Of a DNA stretch of 64,000 nt, positions 17,366 to 26,975 are shown one piece after another (position 1 is the stretch's first letter; each line of letters starts with the position of its first letter). The notes below the pieces were generated by a model. The model did not search any database. It saw nothing but the letters and a program-made list of their open reading frames with translations, and was not told the DNA's origin. This DNA comes from Agathobacter ruminis (GTDB lineage: Bacteria; Bacillota; Clostridia; Lachnospirales; Lachnospiraceae), in assembly GCF_002735305.1 (NCBI RefSeq), contig NZ_PDYG01000134.1, forward strand, positions 1-64,000, given 5' to 3'. Both the position numbers and the translations under genes were made by a program.

Positions 17366-18997
17366 ATGAAGAAGAAATTATTCGGACTGCTTGCCACGGC
17401 GGTAGCAGCCATGACTCTTCTTGTGAATCCGAGCCTGACAAGGGCCGAGACTGCAGAGGAGGAAACCAGGATTGTAGACGGGATCTACATTGGCACCGTT
17501 TATGTAGGCGGAATGACAAAAGATGAAGCAAACAATGCGATTTCAGATTATGTACAGAATCTGATGTCGACGACATTTACCTTGAAAGGTGTAGATGATT
17601 CTTCCGTGGAAGCGACTGCAGAACAGATGGGCATTCGCGCAGATGCGGGAGATTCCGTGGATGCAGCTTTGGCTGTCACACACAGCGGCAATCTGATTAC
17701 ACGTTATAAAGATTCCGTAGATTTAAAAACCGAGCAGCGCGTGCTTCCGCTTTCTCTTGAAGTGGATAAGCAGGAGACTGCACGATTCATTTACAAGGCA
17801 CATGACAAATTAAGCAAAGCGGCAGTCGATGCAAGTTTAAAGAAAAAGGGTGATACCTTTGAATATATTCCGGGAACCGACGGCGAAGAAGTGGTCGAAG
17901 TGGATTCCGTATATGCGATCAACGAATTCCTGGCAAAAGAATTCGACGGAAAAAAGACCGAAATCAATCTGGTGACACAGACGGTTGCATCGCGCGGAAC
18001 ACGCGAAGAACTTGCAGTGGTCAAGGATCGCCTCGGAAGCTTTACCACCGTATACGGCAATAATTCCGGATCATCCCGCGAACAGAATGTGGAAAATGCA
18101 TGTGATTTCGTCAATGGAACCATCGTTTATCCGGGCGAGGAATATCGCACACATGAAAATCTCGAGCCAATCACCGAAGAGAATGGTTATGCAATGGGCG
18201 GCACCTATTTGAACGGTGCAATTGTCGATTCGGTCGGAGGCGGAATCTGCCAGGTTTCAACCACGCTTTACAATGCATTGATTCGTGCAGAGATTGAGAT
18301 TACACAGCGCTTTAATCATTCCATGACCGTTACCTATGTCGATCCGGCAGCGGATGCGGCAATGGCAGGAGATTATAAAGACCTGCGTTTTAAAAATGAT
18401 ACGGGATATCCGATTTATATCGAAGGATATTATGACGGAACCAATATCACCTTTAATATTTATGGTGTGGAAACCCGTGCGGCAGATCGTGAGGTCAGCT
18501 TCGAGAGTGTTATCACCAAGCAGGATGATCCTTCCTTCCAGGCAAAGGCAGATGCGTCGCAGGAATTTGGATATTACAACATCGATCAGTATGCACATAT
18601 CGGCATGACAGCACAGCTCTGGAAAGTGGTCAAAGAGGGTGGCAAGGAAGTCAGCCGTGAAATATTCAATACCAGTACCTATCGTTCTTCTCCAAAGATT
18701 GTAACCATCGGAACCGGTGGAGCAACTCCGGAGCAGCTGGCGCTGATCAATGCGGCCATTGCAACCAATGATGAAGAGCAGGTGCTTGCAGCTTATCAAA
18801 AGGCTGTCGATCTTGGAAAGAAAGCAGAAGAGCCGGCAGACGACAAGAAGCAGGACAAGAAAAAACCTGACAATAAGAAACCAGAGAATAAGAAACCGGA
18901 TCAAAAGAAACCGGACAATACTACGCCGGAAAATCAGAATTCAAATACCGAATCAAATCAGACTACGAATGATACTACAAATCCGACAAATCAGTAG
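17366..18997 (+). CDS. VanW-family exported protein
   Basis: A 543-residue secreted or cell-wall protein. It has a signal peptide (about 1-27), then a YoaR-like putative peptidoglycan-binding region (about 60-200). The VanW domain (about 230-350) carries SVGGGICQVSTTLYNAL and FNHSMTVTYVDP. A beta-rich segment and a tail of repeated D/P-K-K motifs rich in Lys, Pro, Asn and Thr follow, typical of a wall-spanning spacer. The biochemical role of VanW is not established. It has its own promoter region (TAAAAT at about 17325), and no terminator with a T run follows. Confidence 0.88.
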   Translation: MKKKLFGLLATAVAAMTLLVNPSLTRAETAEEETRIVDGIYIGTVYVGGMTKDEANNAISDYVQNLMSTTFTLKGVDDSSVEATAEQMGIRADAGDSVDAALAVTHSGNLITRYKDSVDLKTEQRVLPLSLEVDKQETARFIYKAHDKLSKAAVDASLKKKGDTFEYIPGTDGEEVVEVDSVYAINEFLAKEFDGKKTEINLVTQTVASRGTREELAVVKDRLGSFTTVYGNNSGSSREQNVENACDFVNGTIVYPGEEYRTHENLEPITEENGYAMGGTYLNGAIVDSVGGGICQVSTTLYNALIRAEIEITQRFNHSMTVTYVDPAADAAMAGDYKDLRFKNDTGYPIYIEGYYDGTNITFNIYGVETRAADREVSFESVITKQDDPSFQAKADASQEFGYYNIDQYAHIGMTAQLWKVVKEGGKEVSREIFNTSTYRSSPKIVTIGTGGATPEQLALINAAIATNDEEQVLAAYQKAVDLGKKAEEPADDKKQDKKKPDNKKPENKKPDQKKPDNTTPENQNSNTESNQTTNDTTNPTNQ

Positions 18998-19074
18998 ACA
19001 ATCAAAAAAATGAAAGTGCAAATGAGGCTGCTCCGAAAGGGGCAGCCTATAAGCCTATATATGGGGAGTTGCGA

Positions 19075-20055
19075 ATGAAGGCAGGGAAGCCATCGGAAGC
19101 GGTTTTGTCCCGCTCAGTTTTGAAACAATTAAAAAAAGACCCAAATGCACCCGTTTCACGGATGAAACAATTGGATTATGGCAGTTTTACAATCAATGAT
19201 ACGCAGGTGCTGATGTCCAGCCAGGCAGTTGGCTACCCGGCAATCACGCCGGGACGGTTTGCTGTATATTCCGCATTAAATAATATTGTCTGCGGCGGCG
19301 CAGTTCCGTCTGCAGTCAGTTTGACCATTCTCTTCCCGACCGAGGCGCCGGAACAGGAATTGCGCGCACTGATCAAGGAAGCGGATGAGGCGTGTCATGA
19401 GAACGGCATTGCAATCGTCGGTGGACATACCGAGATTGTTTCCGGCATCAGGGAACCGATGATTGTCGCCTGCGCGGCCGGTACGGTTGAGCGCGCTGCA
19501 ATGGTTGTTTCGTCTGCCGTGCAACCGGGCATGGATCTGGTAGTCAGCAAACATATCGGACTGGGCGGCACCGCGATTCTGGCGCATCTGCAGGAAGCGC
19601 GACTGCTCGAGCGCTATTCGGCTCCGTTTTTGGACAGGGCGAAAGCCTTCGAACAGGAAATTTCAATCCGGCGGGAAGCGCAGATTGCCGCAACCTGTCA
19701 TGTCGCCGCGATGCATGATGTCTCGCTTGGCGGAATCTATGGCGCATTATGGGAACTGGCGGACCGCAACCATGTTGGTCTGACCATTGATTTGAAAGCG
19801 ATTCCGATTCGCCAGGAGACGGTGGAAATCAGTGAATATCTGAACGTCAATCCATACAAACTATTTGGTGCGGGCAGCCTGCTGATGGCGACTGAATCCG
19901 CAGAGCCCTTGATGGATGCACTTGCGGCCGCCGGAATTGAGGCGACGGTAATCGGTCATACGACAGACAGTAATGATCGCATTCTTGTGACAGGAGAGGA
20001 GCAGCGTTTCCTCGAAATGACACAGAGCGATGAATTATATAAATTCCGCAGATAA
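19075..20055 (+). CDS. AIR synthase-related protein (HypE/PurM-like fold)
   Basis: A 326-residue PurM-superfamily ATPase. The N-terminal half includes GGAVPSAVSLTILFP and GIAIVGGHTEIV, as in HypE and AIR-synthase-like proteins. The C-terminal half includes HDVSLGGIYGALWELA. There is no HypE C-terminal cysteine tail and there are no hydrogenase genes nearby, so it is not HypE proper. The start at 19075 follows GGGGAG. It is followed by an Lrp regulator and an aminotransferase, so a role in amino-acid metabolism is plausible but unproven. Upstream, at 19026-19048, a GGCTGCTCC/GGGGCAGCC hairpin lacks a T run. Confidence 0.75.
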   Translation: MKAGKPSEAVLSRSVLKQLKKDPNAPVSRMKQLDYGSFTINDTQVLMSSQAVGYPAITPGRFAVYSALNNIVCGGAVPSAVSLTILFPTEAPEQELRALIKEADEACHENGIAIVGGHTEIVSGIREPMIVACAAGTVERAAMVVSSAVQPGMDLVVSKHIGLGGTAILAHLQEARLLERYSAPFLDRAKAFEQEISIRREAQIAATCHVAAMHDVSLGGIYGALWELADRNHVGLTIDLKAIPIRQETVEISEYLNVNPYKLFGAGSLLMATESAEPLMDALAAAGIEATVIGHTTDSNDRILVTGEEQRFLEMTQSDELYKFRR

Positions 20056-20080
20056 CAGCACACGAAAGGAACCAGAGTTT

Positions 20081-20560
20081 ATGAGAGAAAAAATTTTAAC
20101 CTTTATCGAGAAAAACAGCAGAGTGGATTTGAACGAGCTCGCCGTGATGCTAGGCGTGGACGAAGCCGCGGTTATCAATGAACTGGCCGCGATGGAGAAG
20201 GAACGCATCATCTGTGGATATCATACCCTGATTGACTGGGACAAAGCAGGTGTGGAGAAAGTGACTGCCATGATTGAAGTCAGTGTGACTCCGCAGAAAG
20301 GCATGGGATTTGACAAGATTGCATCCGGCATTTACAAATATCCGGAAGTAAATTCTGTCTATTTGATTTCCGGTGGATTTGATTTGATGGTCATCATCGA
20401 AGGCAAGACCCTTCGTGAAGTATCCCAGTTTGTATCTGAGAAACTTGCACCGCATGATCAGGTGCTTTCCACCAAGACCAATTTTATTTTGAAGAAGTAT
20501 AAAGACCATGGAACTGTAATGGCAGAACCGAGCAAAGATGAAAGGATTATGATGGCATAA
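20081..20560 (+). CDS. Lrp/AsnC-family transcriptional regulator
   Basis: A 159-residue regulator. Residues about 1-50 form a winged helix-turn-helix, and residues about 65-140 form the RAM effector-binding domain (SVYLISGGFDLMVIIEG). These proteins form dimers to octamers and sense amino acids. The ATG at 20081 follows GAAAGGA. Its stop overlaps the aminotransferase start (TAATG), so it most likely controls that gene locally. Confidence 0.88.
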   Translation: MREKILTFIEKNSRVDLNELAVMLGVDEAAVINELAAMEKERIICGYHTLIDWDKAGVEKVTAMIEVSVTPQKGMGFDKIASGIYKYPEVNSVYLISGGFDLMVIIEGKTLREVSQFVSEKLAPHDQVLSTKTNFILKKYKDHGTVMAEPSKDERIMMA

Positions 20561-21729
20561 TGAGAGATCCGTTATCAAAAACAATTACCACCATTAAGCC
20601 GTCCGGAATCCGCAAATTCTTTGATATTGTCAGCGAGATGAAGGACGCAATCTCGTTGGGTGTTGGCGAGCCTGATTTTGATACACCGTGGCATATCCGT
20701 GAGGAAGGAATCAAATCCCTTGAAAAGGGCAAGACCTTCTACACTTCCAACGCAGGTTTAAAAGAACTGAAAGTAGAACTGGCGCAGTACCTGAAGCGCC
20801 GCTTTGACTTGACATATGACCCTTCCAAGGAGATGTTTATCACAGTCGGAGGCAGCGAGGCAATCGATGCAGCTATGCGTGCCATGCTCGACCCGGGCGA
20901 TGAAGTATTGATCCCGCAGCCGAGCTATGTATCTTATGTGCCATGCGCAGTGCTTGCACATGCCGTTCCGGTTACCATCGAATTAAAGGCAGAAGACGAA
21001 TTCCGCCTGACGGCAGAAGCGCTTGAAGCTGCAATCACGGACAAGACCAAATTGCTTGTGATGCCGTTCCCGAATAATCCGACCGGTGCAATTATGGAGC
21101 AAAAAGATCTCGAGGCAATTGCGGAAGTGGTTCAGAAACATGATATTTTTGTACTCTCGGATGAGATTTATTCCGAGCTGACCTATACGGAAAACCATGT
21201 GTCCATCGCATCGCTGCCGGGCATGTGGGAGCGCACCATTGTCATCAACGGATTTTCGAAGTCGTATGCAATGACGGGATGGCGTCTCGGATATGCCTGC
21301 GGACCGGAGGCCATTATCACACAGATGCTGAAGATTCATCAGTTTTGCATTATGTGTGCGCCGACGACCAGCCAGTATGCGGCAGTGGAAGCAGTCAAAA
21401 ACGGAGATGCTGATGTGGTAGCCATGCGTGAGGAATACAACCAGCGCAGACGCTATCTGATGCACCGGTTCCGCCAGATGGGACTGGAATGCTTCGAGCC
21501 GTTTGGCGCATTTTATATGTTCCCTTGTATCAAGGAATTCGGAATGACTTCCGATGAATTTGCGACCGATTTGCTAAACAGAAAAAAGGTTGCGGTGGTG
21601 CCGGGAACCGCATTCGGAGATTGCGGAGAAGGATTTATCCGTATTTCCTATGCATATTCGATGGAGGCCTTAAAAGAAGCACTTGGCCGAATCGAAGAAT
21701 ATATTACAGAATTGCGAGCAAATAAATAA
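20560..21729 (+). CDS. Class I/II PLP-dependent aminotransferase
   Basis: A 389-residue fold-type I aminotransferase. The PLP lysine lies in NGFSKSYAMTGWRLGY. NNPTGAIM and the C-terminal RISYAYSME (substrate-carboxylate arginine) match aspartate/aromatic-type enzymes. Family-level substrates include aspartate, aromatic or kynurenine-like amino acids. It is coupled to the Lrp gene upstream and to trmL downstream by one-base TAATG overlaps. Confidence 0.9.
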   Translation: MRDPLSKTITTIKPSGIRKFFDIVSEMKDAISLGVGEPDFDTPWHIREEGIKSLEKGKTFYTSNAGLKELKVELAQYLKRRFDLTYDPSKEMFITVGGSEAIDAAMRAMLDPGDEVLIPQPSYVSYVPCAVLAHAVPVTIELKAEDEFRLTAEALEAAITDKTKLLVMPFPNNPTGAIMEQKDLEAIAEVVQKHDIFVLSDEIYSELTYTENHVSIASLPGMWERTIVINGFSKSYAMTGWRLGYACGPEAIITQMLKIHQFCIMCAPTTSQYAAVEAVKNGDADVVAMREEYNQRRRYLMHRFRQMGLECFEPFGAFYMFPCIKEFGMTSDEFATDLLNRKKVAVVPGTAFGDCGEGFIRISYAYSMEALKEALGRIEEYITELRANK

Positions 21730-22235
21730 TGGCAAAGTTAAATATTGTATTGTATGAGCCGGAAATTCCGGCAAATACCGGAAATATCGGCCGTACCTGC
21801 TATGCGACGGGCACGAGCCTGCATTTGATAGAGCCGCTTGGCTTTTCAATTTCGGATAAAGCCTTAAAGCGTGCGGGCATGGATTACTGGAAAGATCTCG
21901 ATGTACATACCTATGTGAACTGGGAGGATTTCTGCGCAAAGAATCCGGATGCCAAAATCTATTATGCAACGACAAAAGGACGCCATGTCTATTCGGATGC
22001 CAATTATGAGTCGGACTGCTTTATTATGTTCGGCAAAGAGAGCGCCGGAATTCCGGAAGAAATTTTAAAAGCCAATCCGGACCGCTGCGTGAGAATTCCG
22101 ATGATTGGAGAGACGCGTTCACTGAACTTGTCAAATTCGGTTGCAATCGTACTCTATGAGGCATTGCGACAGAATGGATTTGATCATATGAAACTGGAGG
22201 GACAGCTCCATCGACTGAGCTGGGATGATGAATGA
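21729..22235 (+). CDS. trmL: tRNA (cytidine(34)-2'-O)-methyltransferase, SPOUT family
   Basis: A 168-residue SPOUT knot methyltransferase with NTGNIGRTCYATGTSLHLI, FGKESAGIPEEIL and RIPMIGETRSLNLSNSVAI, the three TrmL motif regions. It 2'-O-methylates the wobble base of leucine tRNAs. The length matches the family. It overlaps the aminotransferase by one base and the ECF ATPase gene by four, in one transcription unit. Confidence 0.93.
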   Translation: MAKLNIVLYEPEIPANTGNIGRTCYATGTSLHLIEPLGFSISDKALKRAGMDYWKDLDVHTYVNWEDFCAKNPDAKIYYATTKGRHVYSDANYESDCFIMFGKESAGIPEEILKANPDRCVRIPMIGETRSLNLSNSVAIVLYEALRQNGFDHMKLEGQLHRLSWDDE

Positions 22236-24028
22236 ATATAATCACGGCAAAACAATTGGTGCATGAATTTATCCGGCGCGATGAGGAAGGCAATGTCGAT
22301 TCCATCACGACGGCGCTCGACCATGTCGATCTGGATGTGAAGCCGGGCGAATTCATTGCAATTTTGGGACATAACGGTTCCGGAAAATCAACCCTTGCAA
22401 AGCATATCAACACCTTGCTTGCCCCGGATGAGGGAACTCTTTGGGTGGATGAAATGGATGCCACCCTGCCGGAAAATGCGATTCCGATTCGAAGAAGCGC
22501 CGGTATGGTTTTCCAAAATCCGGACAATCAGATCATCGCTTCGGTAGTAGAGGAGGATGTGGCATTCGGTCCGGAAAACCTGGGCGTTGCCTCTGCTGAT
22601 ATCAGGGAGCGTGTACGCACATCACTGAAATCGGTTGGCATGAGTAAATACCGGAATCACTCGCCGAATAAGCTGTCAGGCGGACAAAAACAGCGCGTGG
22701 CGATTGCCGGTGTTGTAGCGATGGAACCGAAGTGTATTGTCTTTGACGAACCGACGGCAATGCTCGATCCAAACGGCCGTCGCGAGGTCATTGCAACGGC
22801 ACACAAACTGAATCAGAAAAAGGGTGTCACCATCATTCTGATCACACATTATATGGAAGAAGTGGTCGGTGCAGACCATGTCTATGTGATGGACCATGGC
22901 AAGATTGTGATGGACGGAACACCGCGGGAGATTTTTTCGGATATCGAAACCTGCAAGCATTATCGCCTGGATGTACCGCAATCCACTTTGCTGGCAGACG
23001 AACTGCGCAATGCAGGGTTGCCGCTCCCAAAGGGCGTGCTGACAAGAGAAGAATTGCGAGACCGCTTACTGGATCTTTTTGTCGACCCGGTTCGTAGAGG
23101 TCAGTACTATCAGCAGTTGAATCCTGTCTCATTTGCGGATCGCATTCCAAAGCATCGCGAATATGTGACGGACAAGACAAAAGATATCATTGTTGATCAT
23201 GTCAGCTACGAATACAGCAGCGGGACGGCATATCGCGTGAAAGCGCTCGATGATGTGAGTCTTGAAATTCCGCGCGGACAATTTGTCGGCATCATCGGTC
23301 ACACCGGTTCCGGCAAGTCCACTTTGATTTCTCATCTGAACGGATTGCTCAAGGCAACTTCCGGACACATTTATGTGAACGGGGAAGACATCTATGATGA
23401 AGATTACAAAATCAAGGATTTGCGCAGCAAAGTCGGACTGGTATTTCAGTATCCGGAACATCAGCTGTTTGAGACAACCAATTTCAAGGATGTATGTTTC
23501 GGCCCGCGCAATCAGGGACTGGATGAGAAAACAGTAGAATTACGCGCATTTGAGGCATTGGAACAGGTCGGATTTCCACAGGAATTGTTTGATGCCTCTC
23601 CATTTGATCTGTCCGGCGGACAAAAACGCCGCGTGGCAATCGCCGGCGTGCTGGCAATGCATCCGGAAGTGCTGATTCTGGATGAGCCAACGGCGGGACT
23701 GGATCCTGCAGGACGCGATGAGATTTTGAATCTGCTTGCGCGCATGCATGAGGAGATGAAGATTACGATTATTCTGGTGTCACACAGCATGGAAGATGTG
23801 GCGGAATATGTGGATCGTATCATCGTTATGAATCAGGGCAAAGCAGTATATGACGGAGAACCGCGCGAAGTTTTTAAGCGCTATCTTGAACTGGAGCAGA
23901 TTTCACTTGCAGCTCCGCAGGTGACTTATCTGATGCATGAATTACAGGATTCCGGCATGCCGGTGAATCCAACCGCAACCACGGTTGCAGAAGCGGCTGA
24001 GACCATCATCGCCGCATTTGGAGCATAA
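22232..24028 (+). CDS. Fused energy-coupling-factor ATPases EcfA1-EcfA2
   Basis: A single 598-residue protein with two complete ABC ATPase domains. Domain 1 has GHNGSGKST (residues about 48-56), LSGGQKQR and CIVFDEPTAML. Domain 2 starts at about residue 310 with GHTGSGKST, LSGGQKRR and LILDEPTAGLDP. In most Firmicutes, EcfA1 and EcfA2 are separate genes of about 280 residues each. Here they are joined by a linker of about 25-30 residues (DPVRRGQYYQQLNPVSFADR) with no stop. It powers vitamin uptake with EcfT (next gene) and exchangeable S components, one of which lies at 36961. Confidence 0.9.
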   Translation: MNIITAKQLVHEFIRRDEEGNVDSITTALDHVDLDVKPGEFIAILGHNGSGKSTLAKHINTLLAPDEGTLWVDEMDATLPENAIPIRRSAGMVFQNPDNQIIASVVEEDVAFGPENLGVASADIRERVRTSLKSVGMSKYRNHSPNKLSGGQKQRVAIAGVVAMEPKCIVFDEPTAMLDPNGRREVIATAHKLNQKKGVTIILITHYMEEVVGADHVYVMDHGKIVMDGTPREIFSDIETCKHYRLDVPQSTLLADELRNAGLPLPKGVLTREELRDRLLDLFVDPVRRGQYYQQLNPVSFADRIPKHREYVTDKTKDIIVDHVSYEYSSGTAYRVKALDDVSLEIPRGQFVGIIGHTGSGKSTLISHLNGLLKATSGHIYVNGEDIYDEDYKIKDLRSKVGLVFQYPEHQLFETTNFKDVCFGPRNQGLDEKTVELRAFEALEQVGFPQELFDASPFDLSGGQKRRVAIAGVLAMHPEVLILDEPTAGLDPAGRDEILNLLARMHEEMKITIILVSHSMEDVAEYVDRIIVMNQGKAVYDGEPREVFKRYLELEQISLAAPQVTYLMHELQDSGMPVNPTATTVAEAAETIIAAFGA

Positions 24029-24046
24029 AAATTTGAGGAAACAAAT

Positions 24047-24862
24047 ATGTTACGAGATATTACAATCGGCCAGTATTATCCGGCAGAATCGCCAATTCAT
24101 AAACTGGACCCACGAGTAAAATTATTTGCGACACTGATTTATATCATTGCCTTGTTTGTTTTTAAAGGGGCATTGGGCTTTGGAATCATCACGGTCGGTC
24201 TGGTTGCGATGATTGCCGTGTCATCTGTGCCGCTTTCCTATATTTTAAAAGGGTTGAAAAGCATTGTGGTGATTTTGATCATCACAAGCTTGTTTAATGT
24301 TGTCTTTACAACAGGAGACATTATATTCGTGAAATACGGACCGTTTGTGATTTCCGATGCGGGAATTCGAAACGGAATCGTAATTATCTTCCGCCTGATT
24401 TACCTGATTATGGGTACTTCACTGATGACTTTGACCACCACGCCAAACCAGCTGACCGACGGACTTGAACGTTCCATGCGTCATCTGGCAAAAATAAAAT
24501 TCCCGGTGCATGCAATTGCGATGATGATGTCGATTGCACTTCGTTTTATTCCGATTCTGATTGATGAGACGGACAAGATTATGAAAGCGCAGATGGCCCG
24601 AGGTGCTGATTTTGAAACCGGTGGTCTGATTAAGCGTGCCAAGGCAATGGTGCCACTTTTGGTGCCGTTGTTTGTCTCTGCATTTCGCCGCGCGGACGAT
24701 TTGGCGATGGCAATGGAAGCGCGGTGCTATAACGGAGGTGTCGGTCGCACCAAGATGAATCCACTTCGTTACGGGAAAAAAGATGCGATTGCCTATATGA
24801 TCATCTTTGCTTTTCTTGCAGCAGTGATTGTAGCGCGTATTCTTTTGCCGTGGCCAATGTAA
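24047..24862 (+). CDS. ecfT: Energy-coupling factor transmembrane protein EcfT
   Basis: A 271-residue integral membrane scaffold of ECF transporters with about five to six helices. The two coupling-helix signatures, MKAQMARGAD and MAMEARCYNG, contact the ATPases. It follows the fused EcfA gene by 18 bp and precedes truA by 9 bp, the usual ecfA-ecfT-truA-rplM-rpsI order of Firmicutes. Confidence 0.94.
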   Translation: MLRDITIGQYYPAESPIHKLDPRVKLFATLIYIIALFVFKGALGFGIITVGLVAMIAVSSVPLSYILKGLKSIVVILIITSLFNVVFTTGDIIFVKYGPFVISDAGIRNGIVIIFRLIYLIMGTSLMTLTTTPNQLTDGLERSMRHLAKIKFPVHAIAMMMSIALRFIPILIDETDKIMKAQMARGADFETGGLIKRAKAMVPLLVPLFVSAFRRADDLAMAMEARCYNGGVGRTKMNPLRYGKKDAIAYMIIFAFLAAVIVARILLPWPM

Positions 24863-24871
24863 GAGGTGCCT

Positions 24872-25609
24872 ATGCGAGTAAAATTAGTGGTAGCATATGA
24901 CGGAACAAATTATTGCGGATGGCAGATTCAGCCAAATGGCATCACCATACAGGAAGTGCTCAACAAGACACTGTCCGAATTGTTTCGGACACCAATTACC
25001 ACCATCGGTGCAAGCCGCACGGATTCCGGGGTTCATTCACTGGGGAATGTCTGTGTCTTTGATGTGAATACGCGCATGCCGGCTGAGAAAATCAGCTATG
25101 CATTAAACCAGCGACTGCCGGAGGATATTGTGGTTTTGGATAGCACAGAGGTGCCGGATGATTTTCATCCGCGCTTTTCGAAGAGCCGCAAGACATACGA
25201 ATATAGGATTTTAAATCGTACATTCCGGGATCCGACGCGCAGGCTGGATACGCATTTCTTTCATTATCCGCTTGATGTGGCAAAAATGAATGAAGCGGCA
25301 AAGTTTCTAATCGGAGAACATGATTTCGCAAGCTTTTGCGCAGCAAATGCACAGTCGGAGACAACAATCCGTACCATCTATGATGCGTCTGTGGTGCGTG
25401 ATGGTGATATCATCCGGATTCGTGTCACCGGGAATGGATTTTTATATAATATGGTTCGCATCATAGCAGGAACGCTGATTAAAATCGGCGACGGAGATAT
25501 GCCTGCCGCTGCCATGAAACAAATCATAGAAGCTGCCAATCGAAGCGCAGCCGGTCCGACGGCACCGGCCAACGGTCTGACGATGATTGGGCTGGAATAT
25601 GAAACATAG
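24872..25609 (+). CDS. truA: tRNA pseudouridine(38-40) synthase
   Basis: A 245-residue TruA. The catalytic Asp lies in GASRTDSGVHSLGN, with YDGTNYCGWQIQPNG at the N-terminus and FLYNMVRIIAGTL near the C-terminus. The ATG at 24872 follows AGAGGTG, and the six-base longer GTG start is less likely. Standard neighbour of ecfT and rplM. Confidence 0.95.
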   Translation: MRVKLVVAYDGTNYCGWQIQPNGITIQEVLNKTLSELFRTPITTIGASRTDSGVHSLGNVCVFDVNTRMPAEKISYALNQRLPEDIVVLDSTEVPDDFHPRFSKSRKTYEYRILNRTFRDPTRRLDTHFFHYPLDVAKMNEAAKFLIGEHDFASFCAANAQSETTIRTIYDASVVRDGDIIRIRVTGNGFLYNMVRIIAGTLIKIGDGDMPAAAMKQIIEAANRSAAGPTAPANGLTMIGLEYET

Positions 25610-25629
25610 TGAGTTGTTTGCGAAAAACC

Positions 25630-25658
25630 TTGACAGGAGTCAAGGAAAAGATTATAAT
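25630..25658 (+). promoter_or_regulatory. Strong sigma-A promoter of rplM-rpsI
   Basis: TTGACA (25630-25635), a 17-base spacer and TATAAT (25653-25658): perfect consensus boxes. Confidence 0.9.
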
Positions 25659-25664
25659 ACATAA

Positions 25665-25840
25665 GTCTGCGAGCGTATAGAAATGTGAGTCAAAAGCCCC
25701 GACGAGCATTTTTGCGATAGATTAAGATAGCGGATTCGGAAGAAAACGATGAAGTGAATGCATTGGCAGGATCAGCGTCCGGACATACGAGGATACCTGA
25801 AATGCGACTTAGGACGAAGTTTATTTAAGGAGGAAATCCC
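25665..25840 (+). promoter_or_regulatory. Long 5' leader of rplM (candidate L13 leader)
   Basis: About 175 untranslated bases separate the expected start of transcription from the rplM start, and AAGGAGG ends the leader. Firmicutes rplM operons often carry an L13-type autoregulatory leader. Position and length fit; I did not fold or match it to the family model, so this remains a candidate. Confidence 0.5.
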
Positions 25841-26269
25841 ATGAAGACATTTATGGCAAGTCCTGCAACCATCGACAGAAAGTGGTTTGTAGTTGACGCT
25901 GAAGGCAAGACATTAGGACGCTTAGCATCAGAAGTTGCAAGCGTATTAAGAGGAAAGAAGAAAGCAATCTTCACCCCTCACATCGACTGCGGTGATTATG
26001 TAATCGTTGTAAACGCAGAGAAGATTAAAGTAAGCGGTAAGAAGCTTGATCAGAAGATTTACTATCATCACTCTGATTATGTAGGTGGTATGAAAGAGAC
26101 CACTTTACGCGAAATGTTAGCAACACATCCTGAGCGCGTAGTTGAGTATGCTGTTAAGGGCATGCTTCCAAAGGGACCTTTAGGACGCGAGATGTACACA
26201 AAATTATTTGTATACGCTGGACCGGATCACAAGCATGCAGCTCAGAAGCCGGAAGAGTTAACATTTTAG
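25841..26269 (+). CDS. rplM: 50S ribosomal protein L13
   Basis: A 142-residue L13 with the conserved starts [15 protein letters not shown] and [15 protein letters not shown]. Codon usage changes sharply to TTA/GTA/GAA-type codons compared with its neighbours, as expected for highly expressed genes. It forms the standard operon with rpsI, 16 bp downstream. Confidence 0.98.
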   Translation: MKTFMASPATIDRKWFVVDAEGKTLGRLASEVASVLRGKKKAIFTPHIDCGDYVIVVNAEKIKVSGKKLDQKIYYHHSDYVGGMKETTLREMLATHPERVVEYAVKGMLPKGPLGREMYTKLFVYAGPDHKHAAQKPEELTF

Positions 26270-26285
26270 TAGGAGGTAAGATACC

Positions 26286-26681
26286 ATGGCAAACAATGCA
26301 AAGTATTATGGAACCGGAAGAAGAAAATCTTCCGTTGCTAGAGTATATTTAGTACCGGGAACCGGTAAGGTTACTGTAAACAAGAGAGACATCGATGAAT
26401 ATTTCGGATATGAGACATTAAAGGTTATCGCTCGTCAGCCATTAGTTGCTACAGAGAACGCTGATAAGTTTGATGTAATCGTAACCGTACGCGGTGGCGG
26501 ATATTCAGGACAGGCTGGTGCTGTTCGTCACGGAATCGCTCGTGCACTTCTTCAGGTAGATGAAGAGTACAGACCGGTTCTCAAGAAGGCTGGATTCCTT
26601 ACACGTGATCCACGTATGAAGGAAAGAAAGAAGTACGGCTTAAAGGCAGCGAGAAGAGCGCCTCAGTTCAGCAAGAGATAA
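26286..26681 (+). CDS. rpsI: 30S ribosomal protein S9
   Basis: A 131-residue S9 with [13 protein letters not shown] at the start and the invariant C-terminal QFSKR tail that reaches the P-site tRNA. The gene is intact to its stop. The 3' end of rpsI is a known integration site for some conjugative elements of Firmicutes, and the decayed island starts right behind it. Confidence 0.98.
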   Translation: MANNAKYYGTGRRKSSVARVYLVPGTGKVTVNKRDIDEYFGYETLKVIARQPLVATENADKFDVIVTVRGGGYSGQAGAVRHGIARALLQVDEEYRPVLKKAGFLTRDPRMKERKKYGLKAARRAPQFSKR

Positions 26682-26692
26682 TCATTGCTTAC

Positions 26693-26732
26693 AAACCCCG
26701 AAAACTCACGGTTTCCGGGGTTTTTCTTTTTG
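26693..26732 (+). terminator. Intrinsic terminator of rplM-rpsI
   Basis: AACCCCGAAA pairs with TTTCCGGGGTT, followed by TTTCTTTTT. Confidence 0.92.
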
Positions 26733-26853
26733 AAAAAATCTGTTTGGTTTTGACTCGTTTTGTCTCAGTTTATAGGGGTTAAATCGGGGTTAAAACCCAT
26801 CTTATCTACCGTCTGAATGAATCCGAATGCAAATCATGCAAAGGAGGATTCAG

Positions 26854-26973
26854 ATGTCTAAAAAATCAGAAACGATCACATTAATTCCAATCGAAAAGCT
26901 TATTCTGTTCAGAGATCATCCGTTTCAGGCGAAGGATGATATGATTCTGAAGATCATGATGGAACAAAAGTAA
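26854..26973 (+). pseudogene. Truncated ParB-like protein (N-terminal stub)
   Basis: A 39-codon ORF with a good AAAGGAGGA site. Its sequence ITLIPIEKLILFRDHPFQ followed by AKDD matches the start of ParB/RepB-type partition proteins (pattern IPxxxLxPFxxHPFxVxDD), which are about 300 residues. Everything after the N-terminal motif is gone. Such ParB genes are frequent on Firmicutes integrative conjugative elements. I read it as a remnant marking the left side of the accessory island. The short interval 26733-26853 holds no gene, only two nearly repeated GGGGTTAAA words. Confidence 0.7.
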
Positions 26974-26975
26974 AT

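Noticed and set aside
16459-17412. Full 317-codon frame of the minus-strand TPR-like gene
   Set aside because: The first 115 codons cover the promoter region and the small membrane ORF on the other strand. A good AGGAGT precedes the internal start at 17064.
19075-20055. HypE hydrogenase maturation protein
   Set aside because: No C-terminal cysteine tail and no hyp or hydrogenase genes nearby; called AIR synthase-related only.
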